From assembly GCF_016019955.1 (NCBI RefSeq), contig NZ_JAECRZ010000021.1, forward strand, positions 1 to 35,576: DNA of 35,576 bases, written 5' to 3'. The notes under the pieces are model-generated. The model saw only the letters and a list, made by a program, of their open reading frames with translations. It was not told the DNA's origin and ran no database searches. Positions 1 to 7,637 of the stretch are shown here, one piece after another (position 1 is the stretch's first letter; every line of letters starts with the position of its first letter). The translations under genes and the position numbers were made by a program. This stretch comes from Thiosulfatihalobacter marinus (GTDB lineage Bacteria; Pseudomonadota; Alphaproteobacteria; Rhodobacterales; Rhodobacteraceae).

Positions 1-83
1 TGTCCGGCGCGCGCCAAACCCCCGATATTTCGTGGATTTGGCGCCAGTGGTGCAGGATTAATGGGTCCTGACCCTAGCCTGAT

Positions 84-1253
84 CTACAGCCTCTTCAACA
101 ATTCGGTCGTGGGCCAGGCGTCTGCCGGAAGGCCCAGCCGAACCTGTTCTTTTTGAACGGCGGCGCGGGTCAGCTTGCCCAGGATACCATCCACCTTGCC
201 CACGTCGTGTCCGCGCGCCTTGAGCCTGGTCTGGAGCTGTTTCATCTGGCTTGAGCTGAGCGCCGGATCGGGATTGCCTGCATCATAGCGCGGCCCGCCT
301 TCCAGGCGGGTGGCGAAATAGGCTGCCGTGGTCACGTAGACGAAGCTTTTGTTCCATTCGAAATACACCCTGAAGTTCGGATAGGCGAGGAAGGCCGGGC
401 CCTTGCGCCCTTGCGGCAGCAGCAGCGAGGCGGGCAGGTTCGCCAGTTGTCCCTGGCGCGGTTTGACTCCAAGCCGTTCCCAATCGCGGGCGTTCATCTG
501 CGTATCCAGCCCGGATTTCGACCAGTCCAGATTCTGCGGCACGCTGACTTCTTGCAGCCACGGTTCGTTCTTGCGCCAGCCCAGGCTTGCCAGCATCCTG
601 CCACCCGACATCAGCGCGTCCTGGGGCGAGGTTTTCAGGCTGACTTTGCCGTCGCCATCCCCGTCCACGCCGTTTTCAATGATGTCGGCAGGCAGCATCT
701 GAACCATGCCGATCTCTCCGGCCCAGGCGCCGGTGGTGGTGGCGGGGTTGAAATTGCCCATCTCGTAAAGTTCCAGCGCGGCGAAGACCTGCGGGCGGAA
801 CAGGGCGGGGCGGCGGCAGTCATGCGCCAGCGTCACCAGCGAGTTCAGCGTGTTGAAATTGCCCTGAAACGCGCCGTAATCGGTTTCGAACGCCCAGAAT
901 GCCAGAAGCACACCCCGCGATACGCCGTACTGGCGCTCGATCCGGTCGAAGGTGCCGGCATATTGGCGGGCTTTCTTGCGGCCCGTGTCGATCCGGTTCT
1001 GGCTAATCAGGCGCTGCGAGAAATCAAGAAAGGGCATCTGGAACACGCCTTGCGAGCGGTCCGCCTTGAGCGTCTTGGGATCCTGGCGCACGCTGGAAAA
1101 GAAGCGATCGACGCTTGTCCGGGAATGGCCCTTGGCCATGGCCTCGTTCTTGAGCTCGTTGACAAAACCGCCAAATGAGCCGCCACAAGGGGTTTGGGCC
1201 AGGGCCGGCCCTGCGGACAGGGCAAAAGCGGCCAGAAAGGAAACGATGCGCAT
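84..1253 (-). CDS. Lytic murein transglycosylase, MltB/SLT_2 type, with C-terminal peptidoglycan-binding domain
   Basis: A periplasmic enzyme that cleaves the MurNAc-GlcNAc bond of peptidoglycan to give 1,6-anhydro ends. The 389-residue protein opens with a Sec signal peptide ending near ALAQ (residue 20). The SLT_2 catalytic domain covers about residues 25-315; the likely catalytic acid is E123 in the FWAFETDYG block, and GEIGMVQMLP is the conserved downstream motif. A PG_binding_1 repeat (SSQMKQLQTRLKARG onward) occupies the last 60 residues. The ATG at 1253 is preceded by AGAGG at good spacing and starts exactly at the signal peptide. No lipobox is visible, so it should be soluble, unlike its paralogue at 31575-32726. 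The family call is secure; the exact Mlt subclass is inferred. Confidence 0.93.
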   Translation of the reverse strand: MRIVSFLAAFALSAGPALAQTPCGGSFGGFVNELKNEAMAKGHSRTSVDRFFSSVRQDPKTLKADRSQGVFQMPFLDFSQRLISQNRIDTGRKKARQYAGTFDRIERQYGVSRGVLLAFWAFETDYGAFQGNFNTLNSLVTLAHDCRRPALFRPQVFAALELYEMGNFNPATTTGAWAGEIGMVQMLPADIIENGVDGDGDGKVSLKTSPQDALMSGGRMLASLGWRKNEPWLQEVSVPQNLDWSKSGLDTQMNARDWERLGVKPRQGQLANLPASLLLPQGRKGPAFLAYPNFRVYFEWNKSFVYVTTAAYFATRLEGGPRYDAGNPDPALSSSQMKQLQTRLKARGHDVGKVDGILGKLTRAAVQKEQVRLGLPADAWPTTELLKRL

Positions 1254-1313
1254 GGATCAACCTCTTAAAGAATTCTGAACAGAGGTTAACAGGAAGCGAG
1301 AAGGGGGCAACCG

Positions 1314-2222
1314 TCAGAACAGTCCAATCAGGATCACGAGTGCAAGGAAAATGGCCCAACCCCGCCACAGCGCGGTGCAGGCGGCATCGATGTCGTCCGG
1401 GCCGGGCGCCTTGCGGCCCGCTGCGTTGACATAGGGAAAATCGCGTTGCACGCCATCATAGGCGCGCGGTCCCGCGATAGCCACGTTCAGCGCGCGGGCC
1501 ATGGCGGCTTCGGGCCAGCCGGCATTTGGAGAGCGGTGCAGACCGGCATCGGCGCGAATGTCCCGCCAGTCCGCCAGCCCGTGATGCGTGGCGGCGATCA
1601 ACAGGGCGGTCAGCCGGGCGGGGATCCAGTTCAGCAGGTCATCCAGCCGCGCGGCCGCCCAACCAAAGGCGGCGAACCGTTCGCTGCGATAACCGATCAT
1701 GCTGTCGGCGGTGTTCACGGCCTTGTAGATCAACAGGCCAGGCAGGCCGCCCAGCAGGTACCAGAAGGCGGGCGCGATCACCCCATCGCTGAAATTCTCG
1801 GCTGCGCTTTCGATGGCAGAGCGGGTGACGGCCGCCGGATCCATCGTGGCGGTGTCGCGGCTGACGATACGGGCCACGGCGCGCCGCCCGTCGCCTGTCG
1901 ATAGGCGCAGGGCCTCGCCCACCGCGCGCACATGATCGATCAGCGACCGGTGCGCCAGCAGGATGGCCACCACCAGCATTTCCGGCAGCCAGCCAGGCGC
2001 CGCGATCAAAACCCCCAAAGCCCACATGCCCAGCACCAATGCCAGCATCAGCAACACGCCCAAAATCCGCCGCGCGCGACCTGTGTTCAGCCCAGCCTCG
2101 GCCCATCCGATCAGCCGCCCCATCATCACCGCAGGGTGAGGCAGGCGCTTCCAGATCCAGTCGGGCTCGCCCAGAATGGCGTCCAGAACCAGCGCGAGGG
2201 CAAGAATTCCTGCGGTGCTCAC
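1314..2222 (-). CDS. cbiB: Adenosylcobinamide-phosphate synthase CbiB/CobD
   Basis: An inner-membrane enzyme of late cobalamin synthesis that attaches the aminopropanol (phosphate) arm to adenosylcobyric acid. The 302-residue product has the family N terminus (LDAILGEPDWIWKRLPHP, then VMMGRLIGWAE), a conserved central stretch SRDTATMDPAAVTRSAIES with AENFSDGVIAPAFWY, and several hydrophobic segments. The start chosen is GTG at 2222, which overlaps the TGA of cobC by four bases (GTGA). A longer in-frame start at 2339 would run deep inside cobC and add a non-conserved tail. The overlap indicates translational coupling with cobC, whose product supplies the aminopropanol phosphate. In Rhodobacterales and Pseudomonas this gene is usually called cobD. 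Confidence 0.93.
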   Translation of the reverse strand: MSTAGILALALVLDAILGEPDWIWKRLPHPAVMMGRLIGWAEAGLNTGRARRILGVLLMLALVLGMWALGVLIAAPGWLPEMLVVAILLAHRSLIDHVRAVGEALRLSTGDGRRAVARIVSRDTATMDPAAVTRSAIESAAENFSDGVIAPAFWYLLGGLPGLLIYKAVNTADSMIGYRSERFAAFGWAAARLDDLLNWIPARLTALLIAATHHGLADWRDIRADAGLHRSPNAGWPEAAMARALNVAIAGPRAYDGVQRDFPYVNAAGRKAPGPDDIDAACTALWRGWAIFLALVILIGLF

Positions 2223-3181
2223 AGCGCGGCCTCCAGCTGTTGCCAGCGCGCTGGGGCGGGCAGGCCCAGGCGCAAAAAGCTGTTTGAATACGGGAAGATG
2301 CGGCTCCAGACATGGTGTCGCGCCAGGCGGTCTTGCCATGCTGGGGCGTTGTCCACCTCGTACAGACGGAACAGGGTTGTGCCACCGATTGTACGCGCTC
2401 CGGCATGGCTCAGCAGCGCATCAAGCCGGGCAGCATCGTCGCTCAGCCGGGCGCGGGTTTGCGCCGCCCAGCCCGCGTCGCGCAGCGCGGCGGCCCCGAT
2501 CCACAGGGCGGGACCAGACACCGCCCATGGCCCGGTCAGCGCTTGCAGCCGGTCGATCAGGGCTGGTTCGCCAATGGCAAAACCAAGCCGCAGGCCGGCC
2601 AATCCCCAGAACTTGCCAAAACTCTTGAGAACGATGCGTCCCGGTCTCGCCGCGTGGGCGACAAGGCTCTGCTCCGGGCAGATATCGCAAAAACTCTCGT
2701 CGATAATCGTCAGCGGCGCGTTCAGGTCATGCGCCGACCACAACCGCCCCGTGGGGTTGTTGGGATGCACCAGAACACGCGCCTTCGGGGCGTCGTCGGA
2801 CAGATGCCAGCCATGCGCCGCAAAGGCGGCGGCATGTTCGTTATAGGTCGGTGACGGGATGTCCACAGCGCCCGGTGCGGCCAGCGCCGGAAGACGCGCG
2901 ATCAGGGCTGAGGCGCCGGGCGCTGCAAGTATGCCCGCGCCGTCAGGCACATTCCAGAAGCTGCGCGCGGCTTCTGTCAGCGCCTCTTGCGCGGCAATGT
3001 CGGGCAGGTCGGCCCAGGCGGATGGTGCGATTTCGGGCAGCGGATAAGCCACCGGGTTGATCCCGGTGGACAGATCCAGCCAATCGCGCCGCGCCCCGCC
3101 CCAACGCGCCATGGCCGCGTCGAGTCCTCCGCCGTGGTCACGGGGCGCGGCTTGGGGCGCGGGCAGGGGCAAATCGGTCAT
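2219..3181 (-). CDS. cobC: Threonine-phosphate decarboxylase CobC-type (PLP enzyme)
   Basis: A class I/II fold PLP enzyme expected to make (R)-1-amino-2-propanol phosphate for the cobamide lower loop. The 320-residue protein shows the family N terminus (DHGGGLDAAMARWG, WLDLSTGINP), HPNNPTGRLW for substrate and cofactor contacts, and the PLP-lysine segment LKSFGKFWGLAGLRLGF. The ATG at 3181 has GGAG at suitable spacing. An upstream in-frame ATG at 3253 would add 24 unconserved residues and run through the CtrA-like box, so it was rejected. The gene overlaps cbiB by four bases. I see no cobalamin riboswitch in the 169 bases upstream. CobC in aerobic-pathway organisms is sometimes annotated simply as aminotransferase class I/II. 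Confidence 0.92.
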   Translation of the reverse strand: MTDLPLPAPQAAPRDHGGGLDAAMARWGGARRDWLDLSTGINPVAYPLPEIAPSAWADLPDIAAQEALTEAARSFWNVPDGAGILAAPGASALIARLPALAAPGAVDIPSPTYNEHAAAFAAHGWHLSDDAPKARVLVHPNNPTGRLWSAHDLNAPLTIIDESFCDICPEQSLVAHAARPGRIVLKSFGKFWGLAGLRLGFAIGEPALIDRLQALTGPWAVSGPALWIGAAALRDAGWAAQTRARLSDDAARLDALLSHAGARTIGGTTLFRLYEVDNAPAWQDRLARHHVWSRIFPYSNSFLRLGLPAPARWQQLEAAL

Positions 3182-3256
3182 GGTCTGTCTCCGGGGTCTC
3201 GCGTGGTTCAATCGGAAAACACGGGATTCGGCAAGACACCGCCGGTCCACCAACCG

Positions 3257-3303
3257 TTAACCAGCCATTAACCTTTCGTTAGGACAATTGCGCCACCTAC
3301 GAT
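3257..3303 (+). promoter_or_regulatory. Phased CtrA-like box with overlapping promoter
   Basis: TTAA at 3257, TTAA at 3268 and TTAG at 3279 are each separated by exactly seven bases, so three half-sites lie on one face of the helix at 11-bp phase. The first pair matches the full CtrA consensus TTAA-N7-TTAAC. A possible -10 TACGAT lies at 3298-3303, with a weak -35 TTCGTT at 3275-3280 overlapping the last half-site, as is usual in CtrA-activated promoters. The array sits between cobC (start 3181) and the receiver-like gene (start 3351). The -10 favours control of the latter. Confidence 0.6.
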
Positions 3304-3350
3304 GACAGTTGAATTGGCGCAACAAATGCCGGATGCGGCAGGGGGAGTGA

Positions 3351-3722
3351 ATGCGCGCCTTGATTGTGGAAAGCCAGGCCGATCTGGGTGGTCTCTGGCA
3401 ACGTCATTTGTGGCGCCTTGGGGTCGAGACCGATCTTGTGACATCTCAGGAAGGCGCGATGCGGGCCTTGCAGGAGGGTGGCTATGACGTGATGGTGCTT
3501 GACCTTGTGCTGCGCGATGGCGCCGCGCTGGCCCTTTCGGATTATGCCAGCTACCGGCATCCCGATTTACAGGTGATCTTTGTCACCGACACGGCGTTTT
3601 TCTCGGACGGGTCGATCTTCAACCTGTGCAGCAACGCACGCGCCTTTGTACCCACCGCCACGCCGCCAGAGGATCTGGCCGCCATGGTCGAGCATTACGG
3701 CGCGCCCCGCGCGGCCTCCTGA
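3351..3722 (+). CDS. Stand-alone receiver-like (CheY-fold) protein with degenerate active site
   Basis: The 123-residue protein has the order of a response-regulator receiver domain and nothing after it. It opens MRALIVESQADL, has the predicted phospho-acceptor D51 in VMVLDLVLRDG, and a T-loop-like IFVTDTAFF. Two conserved receiver features are missing: the acidic pair at the N terminus is reduced to E7-S8, and the switch lysine is replaced (FVPTATPP). It may therefore be a phosphate-independent or decoy receiver. The ATG at 3351 follows a GGGGGAG Shine-Dalgarno. It is not paired with a kinase. The CtrA-like array directly upstream suggests cell-cycle or motility-type control. The partner is unknown; the fold call is firm, the function is not. 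Confidence 0.75.
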   Translation: MRALIVESQADLGGLWQRHLWRLGVETDLVTSQEGAMRALQEGGYDVMVLDLVLRDGAALALSDYASYRHPDLQVIFVTDTAFFSDGSIFNLCSNARAFVPTATPPEDLAAMVEHYGAPRAAS

Positions 3723-3728
3723 CCGCGT

Positions 3729-4703
3729 TCAGCCCCGGCCATGGGGGGCGTCGTAATCCAGCACCGGGTTGATTGGCAGAATCCGGTTGGGATTGATGCT
3801 CTCGTGGCTGTAATGATAGTGCCGCACGATGTGATCCAGCTTGACCGTTTCCGCGATCCCCGGCATCTGGAACAATTCGCGCGTATAGGCCCAAAGGTTG
3901 GGATAATCCACGATCCGGCGGCGGTTGCACTTGAAATGCAGATGATAAACCGGGTCAAACCGGATCAGCGTCGTGAACAGGCGCCAGTCTGCCTCGGTCA
4001 GCCTGTCACCCATCAGGTAGCGGCGGGACGCCAGGCGCTGCTCCAGCCAGTCCAGCGTCTCGAACACCGGATAGACCGCCTCGTCATAGGCGGCCTGTGT
4101 ACCGGCAAAGCCGCTCTTGTACACGCCGTTGTTCAGCGTGTGATAAACACGTTCGTTCACCGCCTCGATCTCGTCGCGCAAAGCGGCGGGCCAGAAATCG
4201 TTGGTATTCCCGGTGATCCCGTCAAAGGCGCTGTTGAACATACGGATGATCTCGGCACTTTCGTTCGAAACAATGGTGTCCCGCGCCGTGTCCCACAGGA
4301 TCGGAACGGAAACACGGCCCGAATAGCCGGGGTCGGCACGGCAATAGATCTGGTGGGCATGAACGCTGGCGAACAACTGGTCGCCGGAGGCGCCGGGGAA
4401 ATCTGTGTCGAAATGCCAACCATCGTCCAACATGTCGGGATGAACCACCGATACGCCGATATGCGGCGTCAGCCCCTTGAGCGTGCGAAAGATCAGCGTG
4501 CGATGCGCCCAGGGGCAGGCATAGCTGACATACAGATGATAGCGCCCGCTTTCAGCCTTGAACCCGCCAACGCCACTGGGGCCGGGCGCCCCATCACGCG
4601 TGATCCAGTTTCGAAACTGCGCCGCCGAGCGGATGAACTTGCCTCCCGATGTCGCGGTATCCAGCGGGGCATTGACCCAAACGCCGTCCAGCAGATGTCC
4701 CAT
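3729..4703 (-). CDS. Glutathionyl-hydroquinone reductase (Xi-class GST, YqjG/PcpF type)
   Basis: A cytoplasmic enzyme of the ECM4/YqjG family that reduces glutathionyl-hydroquinones to free hydroquinone, using a catalytic cysteine. The 324-residue length is normal. The diagnostic thioredoxin-fold motif YACPWAHRTLI places the catalytic Cys at residue 63. Other family signatures are SVVHPDM near residue 105, a long RVSVPILWDTARDTIVSNES segment (cis-Pro VPIL), and the C-terminal all-alpha GST domain with LTEADWRLFTTLIRFDPVY. The gene is convergent with the receiver-like gene, six bases apart, and divergent from the gene at 4872. The family is often linked to quinone detoxification; the natural substrate here is not evident from context. 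Confidence 0.93.
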   Translation of the reverse strand: MGHLLDGVWVNAPLDTATSGGKFIRSAAQFRNWITRDGAPGPSGVGGFKAESGRYHLYVSYACPWAHRTLIFRTLKGLTPHIGVSVVHPDMLDDGWHFDTDFPGASGDQLFASVHAHQIYCRADPGYSGRVSVPILWDTARDTIVSNESAEIIRMFNSAFDGITGNTNDFWPAALRDEIEAVNERVYHTLNNGVYKSGFAGTQAAYDEAVYPVFETLDWLEQRLASRRYLMGDRLTEADWRLFTTLIRFDPVYHLHFKCNRRRIVDYPNLWAYTRELFQMPGIAETVKLDHIVRHYHYSHESINPNRILPINPVLDYDAPHGRG

Positions 4704-4871
4704 CTTGATCCTCCATTGACCCGCCCTCTACCTAAGGCGATGCCTGCCTGCGGGAAACACCCTCCGGCGCAAATGTGTTGCGCGCCTGCGCACATCGCGC
4801 CAAAGGTGCGAAACCCGACTTGACCGAATCCGGCCAAGGCCCGACCCTTTGCGCAAGGATGGAGAACGCGC

Positions 4872-5222
4872 ATGTCGACCTATATCACACCGGAAATCCA
4901 GGCCGGACTGGACGCCGCCCGCAAGAAAGATCTCAAACGGCGCAACAAGCTGCGCGTCGAGGCAGACGGGCGCAGCTTTCGCGTGCTCCGGTTCCGCGAA
5001 GACGGGTTCACGCTGGACATCGAAGACGCGCCACATCTGCGCGGCCTGGTGGACCTTTACGATGGTGGCCGGCATTTCCTGCAATGCCTGATCGTGGCCT
5101 CCGCGGCAGAGGGCGACGAGATGCAGTACGAATTCAAACGCGCCACCCCCGCCACCGACCGTGCGCCGGTGGATTTCGATCAGGGGGAATTCGTCCCGGC
5201 CGGATTGATCACCGAGAGCTGA
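4872..5222 (+). CDS. Conserved hypothetical protein, 116 aa
   Basis: I do not recognise a named family. The protein is soluble and charged, with a basic N-terminal helix (DAARKKDLKRRNKLRVE) followed by a compact beta-rich body (SFRVLRFREDGFTLDIEDAPHLRG, VDLYDGGRHFLQCLIV) and an acidic tail. The beta-strand pattern RxxLRxxxDGFxLD resembles small PilZ-like or translation-associated barrels, but the RxxxR and D/NxSxxG motifs of a c-di-GMP-binding PilZ domain are not present. The ATG at 4872 has GGAG eight bases upstream. A possible -35 TTGACC (4820-4825) lies ahead with a poor -10. The gene is followed by strong hairpins at 5261-5321. Confidence 0.72.
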   Translation: MSTYITPEIQAGLDAARKKDLKRRNKLRVEADGRSFRVLRFREDGFTLDIEDAPHLRGLVDLYDGGRHFLQCLIVASAAEGDEMQYEFKRATPATDRAPVDFDQGEFVPAGLITES

Positions 5223-5260
5223 GCCGTACTGCCTTTCATTGTTCCGAAAATACTCGAAAA

Positions 5261-5321
5261 GCGCGCCAAAGGCGCGCCACGCCCAACGCTTTCAGGCGCA
5301 GCTTTGCTGCGCTGAAAAGCG
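5261..5321. terminator. Two adjacent hairpins between convergent genes (likely bidirectional terminator / REP-like element)
   Basis: Hairpin one is GCGCGCC-AAA-GGCGCGC (5261-5277), a perfect 7-bp stem. Hairpin two spans 5287-5321: CGCTTTCA and GCGCAGC pair with GCTGCGC and TGAAA..GCG around a TTT loop, with two single-base bulges. They lie between the stop codons of the 116-aa gene and the PatB-type gene. A bidirectional terminator is the simplest reading. The long GC stem also resembles dispersed intergenic repeats of this family. Confidence 0.6.
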
Positions 5322-5342
5322 GCGGGAGCCCCCCCAAACCGC

Positions 5343-6521
5343 TCACTGAAGGTCCGAAAACGCCCGCGTCAGCCGCTCGGCCGCGTCGATCACGCGGGCG
5401 CGCTGGGTTGCCAGATTGATGCGCTGAAATGTTTCACCACCAGCCCCAAATCCCGGCCCCGGCGACACGGCAATCCGCGCTTCCTCGCGAAAGCGGCGCT
5501 CGATCTCGTCATGCGCCATACCTGTGCCGGAAAAATCCACCCAGGCAAGATAGGTGGACTGCAACGGCATCGACCAGACCCCGGGAATGGCGTTCATCGC
5601 GGCGTCAAATACAGCCCGGTTTCCCTCCAGATGGGCAATCTGCGCATCCACCCACCGCGCGCCATCCGGCGAATAGGCCGCCGTGATCATGTCGATCGCC
5701 AGGGCGCCGGGCGAGTAATCCATCTTGCGCAGGGTCTGCTTCATGTCCGCGCGCAACGTGGTGTCCGGGATGATCATGTTGCCGGTGCGCTGCCCGGCGA
5801 TGTTGAAGGTCTTGGAAGCCGCAGTCAGCGTGACCGTACTATGTCGGAAATCAGGCGCCGCAACATCCATCGGCACAAACCTGTTGCCGGGATAGACCAG
5901 ATCGTGATGCACCTCGTCCGATACCAGGATCAGCCCGTTGCGTTCTGCAAATTCAGCCACGGCACACAGTTCCTGCGGCGTCCAGATGCGGCCTGACGGG
6001 TTCTGCGGCGAACACCACAGCAGCACCTTTTCGTCGCCCCGCAAACGGCTCTGCGCATCGTCCAGATCCAGCGCATAGCTGTCGCCCTCCCGCACCAGTG
6101 GGCATTCCACCACCCGGCGCCCGGCCTTGTTCACCTTGAGCGCGAATTCGTGATAGACGGGGCTGAAAATCACCACCCCTTCGCCAGGCTTGGCCCAGGT
6201 GGTCACACAACAGGCAATCGCATGGCCCAGCCCCTGCGATGTAAGGATCCAGTCGGTATCAATTTCCCAATCGTGGCGGAATTGCATCCACCAGCGGATG
6301 GCGGCCAGATAGGCGGGATGGTCCCAGGAATAGCCAAAGACTCCGTGATCGGCCGCCCGGCGCACGGTTTCGATCACGCAGGGCGCCGTGGGGTAATCGG
6401 AATCCGCCGTCCACATGCCCAGCGCATCGTCCCCGGCAAGACCATAAAGCCGCTCCAGCTTGTCCCATTTGCTGGCATGCGTGCCGCGCCGGTCAATCAC
6501 CGTGTCAAAATCGAACTCCAT
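5343..6521 (-). CDS. patB: MalY/PatB-type PLP-dependent C-S lyase (cystathionine beta-lyase-like aminotransferase)
   Basis: A fold-type I PLP enzyme of the MalY/PatB branch, which cleaves the C-S bond of cystathionine or related thioethers to give homocysteine or a thiol, pyruvate and ammonia. The 392-residue product shows TVIDRRGTHASKWDK and MWTADSDYPTAP at the N terminus (typical of the branch), N174 in SPQNPSGRIW, D202 in SDEVHHDL, and the PLP lysine K237 in ASKTFNIAG. The start is ATG at 6521, preceded by GGAG eight bases upstream; an in-frame ATG at 6620 would add 33 unconserved residues. It is transcribed divergently from the deformylase cluster. True aminotransferase activity is an alternative, but the motifs favour beta-lyase. 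Confidence 0.85.
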   Translation of the reverse strand: MEFDFDTVIDRRGTHASKWDKLERLYGLAGDDALGMWTADSDYPTAPCVIETVRRAADHGVFGYSWDHPAYLAAIRWWMQFRHDWEIDTDWILTSQGLGHAIACCVTTWAKPGEGVVIFSPVYHEFALKVNKAGRRVVECPLVREGDSYALDLDDAQSRLRGDEKVLLWCSPQNPSGRIWTPQELCAVAEFAERNGLILVSDEVHHDLVYPGNRFVPMDVAAPDFRHSTVTLTAASKTFNIAGQRTGNMIIPDTTLRADMKQTLRKMDYSPGALAIDMITAAYSPDGARWVDAQIAHLEGNRAVFDAAMNAIPGVWSMPLQSTYLAWVDFSGTGMAHDEIERRFREEARIAVSPGPGFGAGGETFQRINLATQRARVIDAAERLTRAFSDLQ

Positions 6522-6601
6522 GGCAAAAACTCCGTCAATCCTGTCCAAAGGTCCGCGGTCCGGCCCGCACGTTAGCCGGATCGCCGCCGGGCGCAACCCC
6601 G

Positions 6602-6630
6602 TTGCACCGCTCGCGCGCATGTCCTAGATG
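6602..6630 (+). promoter_or_regulatory. Candidate sigma70-type promoter of the deformylase-fmt cluster
   Basis: TTGCAC (6602-6607), a 17-base spacer and TAGATG (6625-6630). A transcript starting seven bases after the -10 would begin at 6637, exactly on an ATG, so the first deformylase would be leaderless. No convincing Shine-Dalgarno precedes this ATG, which fits. Confidence 0.4.
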
Positions 6631-6636
6631 ATGCGC

Positions 6637-7149
6637 ATGATCAAGCCTATTCTCATCCACCCCGATCCCCGCCTGAAAAAGGTCTGCGAAGCCGTCGACG
6701 ACCTGAGCGACGAACGCCGCGCCCTGGCCCAGGACATGCTGGCGACCATGTATGATGCCCCCGGCATCGGGCTGGCCGCGCCGCAGGTGGGTGTTCTGGA
6801 GCGGCTGATCGTGCTGGATTGCATCAAGGAAGGCGCGCCACAGCCGACGGTGATGTTCAACCCCGAGGTGCTGTCCCTGTCGGATGACCTGAATACCTAC
6901 GAAGAAGGCTGTCTGTCGATCCCCGAGCAATTCGCCGAAGTAACGCGCCCCGCCGAGGTGCGCGTGGGCTGGATCGACATGCACGGCAACCCGCAAGAAC
7001 AGGATTTCGACGGTCTGTGGGCCACCTGTGTCCAGCACGAGATCGACCACCTGAATGGCAAACTGTTCATTGACTATCTGGGCCCGATGAAACGGCAGAT
7101 GATGACGCGCCGGTCACAGAAATTCAAACGCGAACTGGCCCGCGGATGA
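6637..7149 (+). CDS. def: Peptide deformylase (complete active site)
   Basis: A metalloenzyme that removes the formyl group from nascent N-terminal fMet at the ribosome exit. All three family motifs are intact: GIGLAAPQ (residues 43-50), EGCLS with metal ligand C92, and QHEIDH with H134, catalytic E135 and H138. The 170-residue length is standard. I chose ATG 6637 (MIKPILIHPDPRLKK) because it gives the conserved family N terminus and lies at the predicted transcription start; ATG 6628 would add only MMR. This is the most canonical of three tandem copies, with a longer C-terminal helix (MKRQMMTRRSQKFKREL). The stop overlaps the next start by four bases (ATGA). Confidence 0.95.
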   Translation: MIKPILIHPDPRLKKVCEAVDDLSDERRALAQDMLATMYDAPGIGLAAPQVGVLERLIVLDCIKEGAPQPTVMFNPEVLSLSDDLNTYEEGCLSIPEQFAEVTRPAEVRVGWIDMHGNPQEQDFDGLWATCVQHEIDHLNGKLFIDYLGPMKRQMMTRRSQKFKRELARG

Positions 7150-7637
7150 GCGTTCTGCCGATCGTGATCTGGCCCGACGACCGGCTGTCGCAGGTCTGCA
7201 CCCCCGTGGGCGAAGAGGATTTCGAACAGCTGGTGCGCGATATGTTCGACACGATGTATGGCGCCGGGGGGCGAGGCCTTGCGGCGCCCCAGATCGGGGT
7301 GATGCGTCGCCTTTTCGTGATGGATGCCGGCTGGAAACAGGGCGATCCCACCCCCGAGGCCTTTCTGGATCCGGTGATCACGGTCCGTGAGTCGCGAACC
7401 CGGGTGGAGGAAGAAGGTTGCCTGTCGCTTCCGGGGCTGATGGTGCCGGTCGAGCGGCCCGTGGCGATTACGCTGGCGTGGCGCGATGCGCGCGGCGATA
7501 TGCACATGCGTGATTTCGACGGGTTCGAGGCGCGCTGCATCCAGCACGAGATCGATCATCTTGACGGACGGGTGACACCGGATCACCTGGGCCCTGAGGA
7601 CCGCGCCGCGATGCTGGCCGGTTACGTCACGCCATGA
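7146..7637 (+). CDS. def: Second peptide deformylase (active site intact)
   Basis: A second deformylase directly coupled to the first by an ATGA overlap. The motifs are GRGLAAPQ (residues 42-49; Arg at a position that is variable in the family), EGCLS with C92, and QHEIDH with H134, E135 and H138, so catalysis should be possible. The 163-residue protein lacks the basic C-terminal helix of the first copy and ends soon after the domain (AMLAGYVTP), which may alter ribosome association, since that helix docks on the ribosome in E. coli PDF. It could be a paralogue with different substrate preference or expression level; the sequence alone does not decide. Confidence 0.92.
   Translation: MSVLPIVIWPDDRLSQVCTPVGEEDFEQLVRDMFDTMYGAGGRGLAAPQIGVMRRLFVMDAGWKQGDPTPEAFLDPVITVRESRTRVEEEGCLSLPGLMVPVERPVAITLAWRDARGDMHMRDFDGFEARCIQHEIDHLDGRVTPDHLGPEDRAAMLAGYVTP

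Noticed and set aside
3182..3350. A cobalamin riboswitch upstream of cobC
   Set aside because: The 169-base gap is shorter than a usual B12 riboswitch and I could not find the conserved B12-box; the strong feature is the CtrA-like array.
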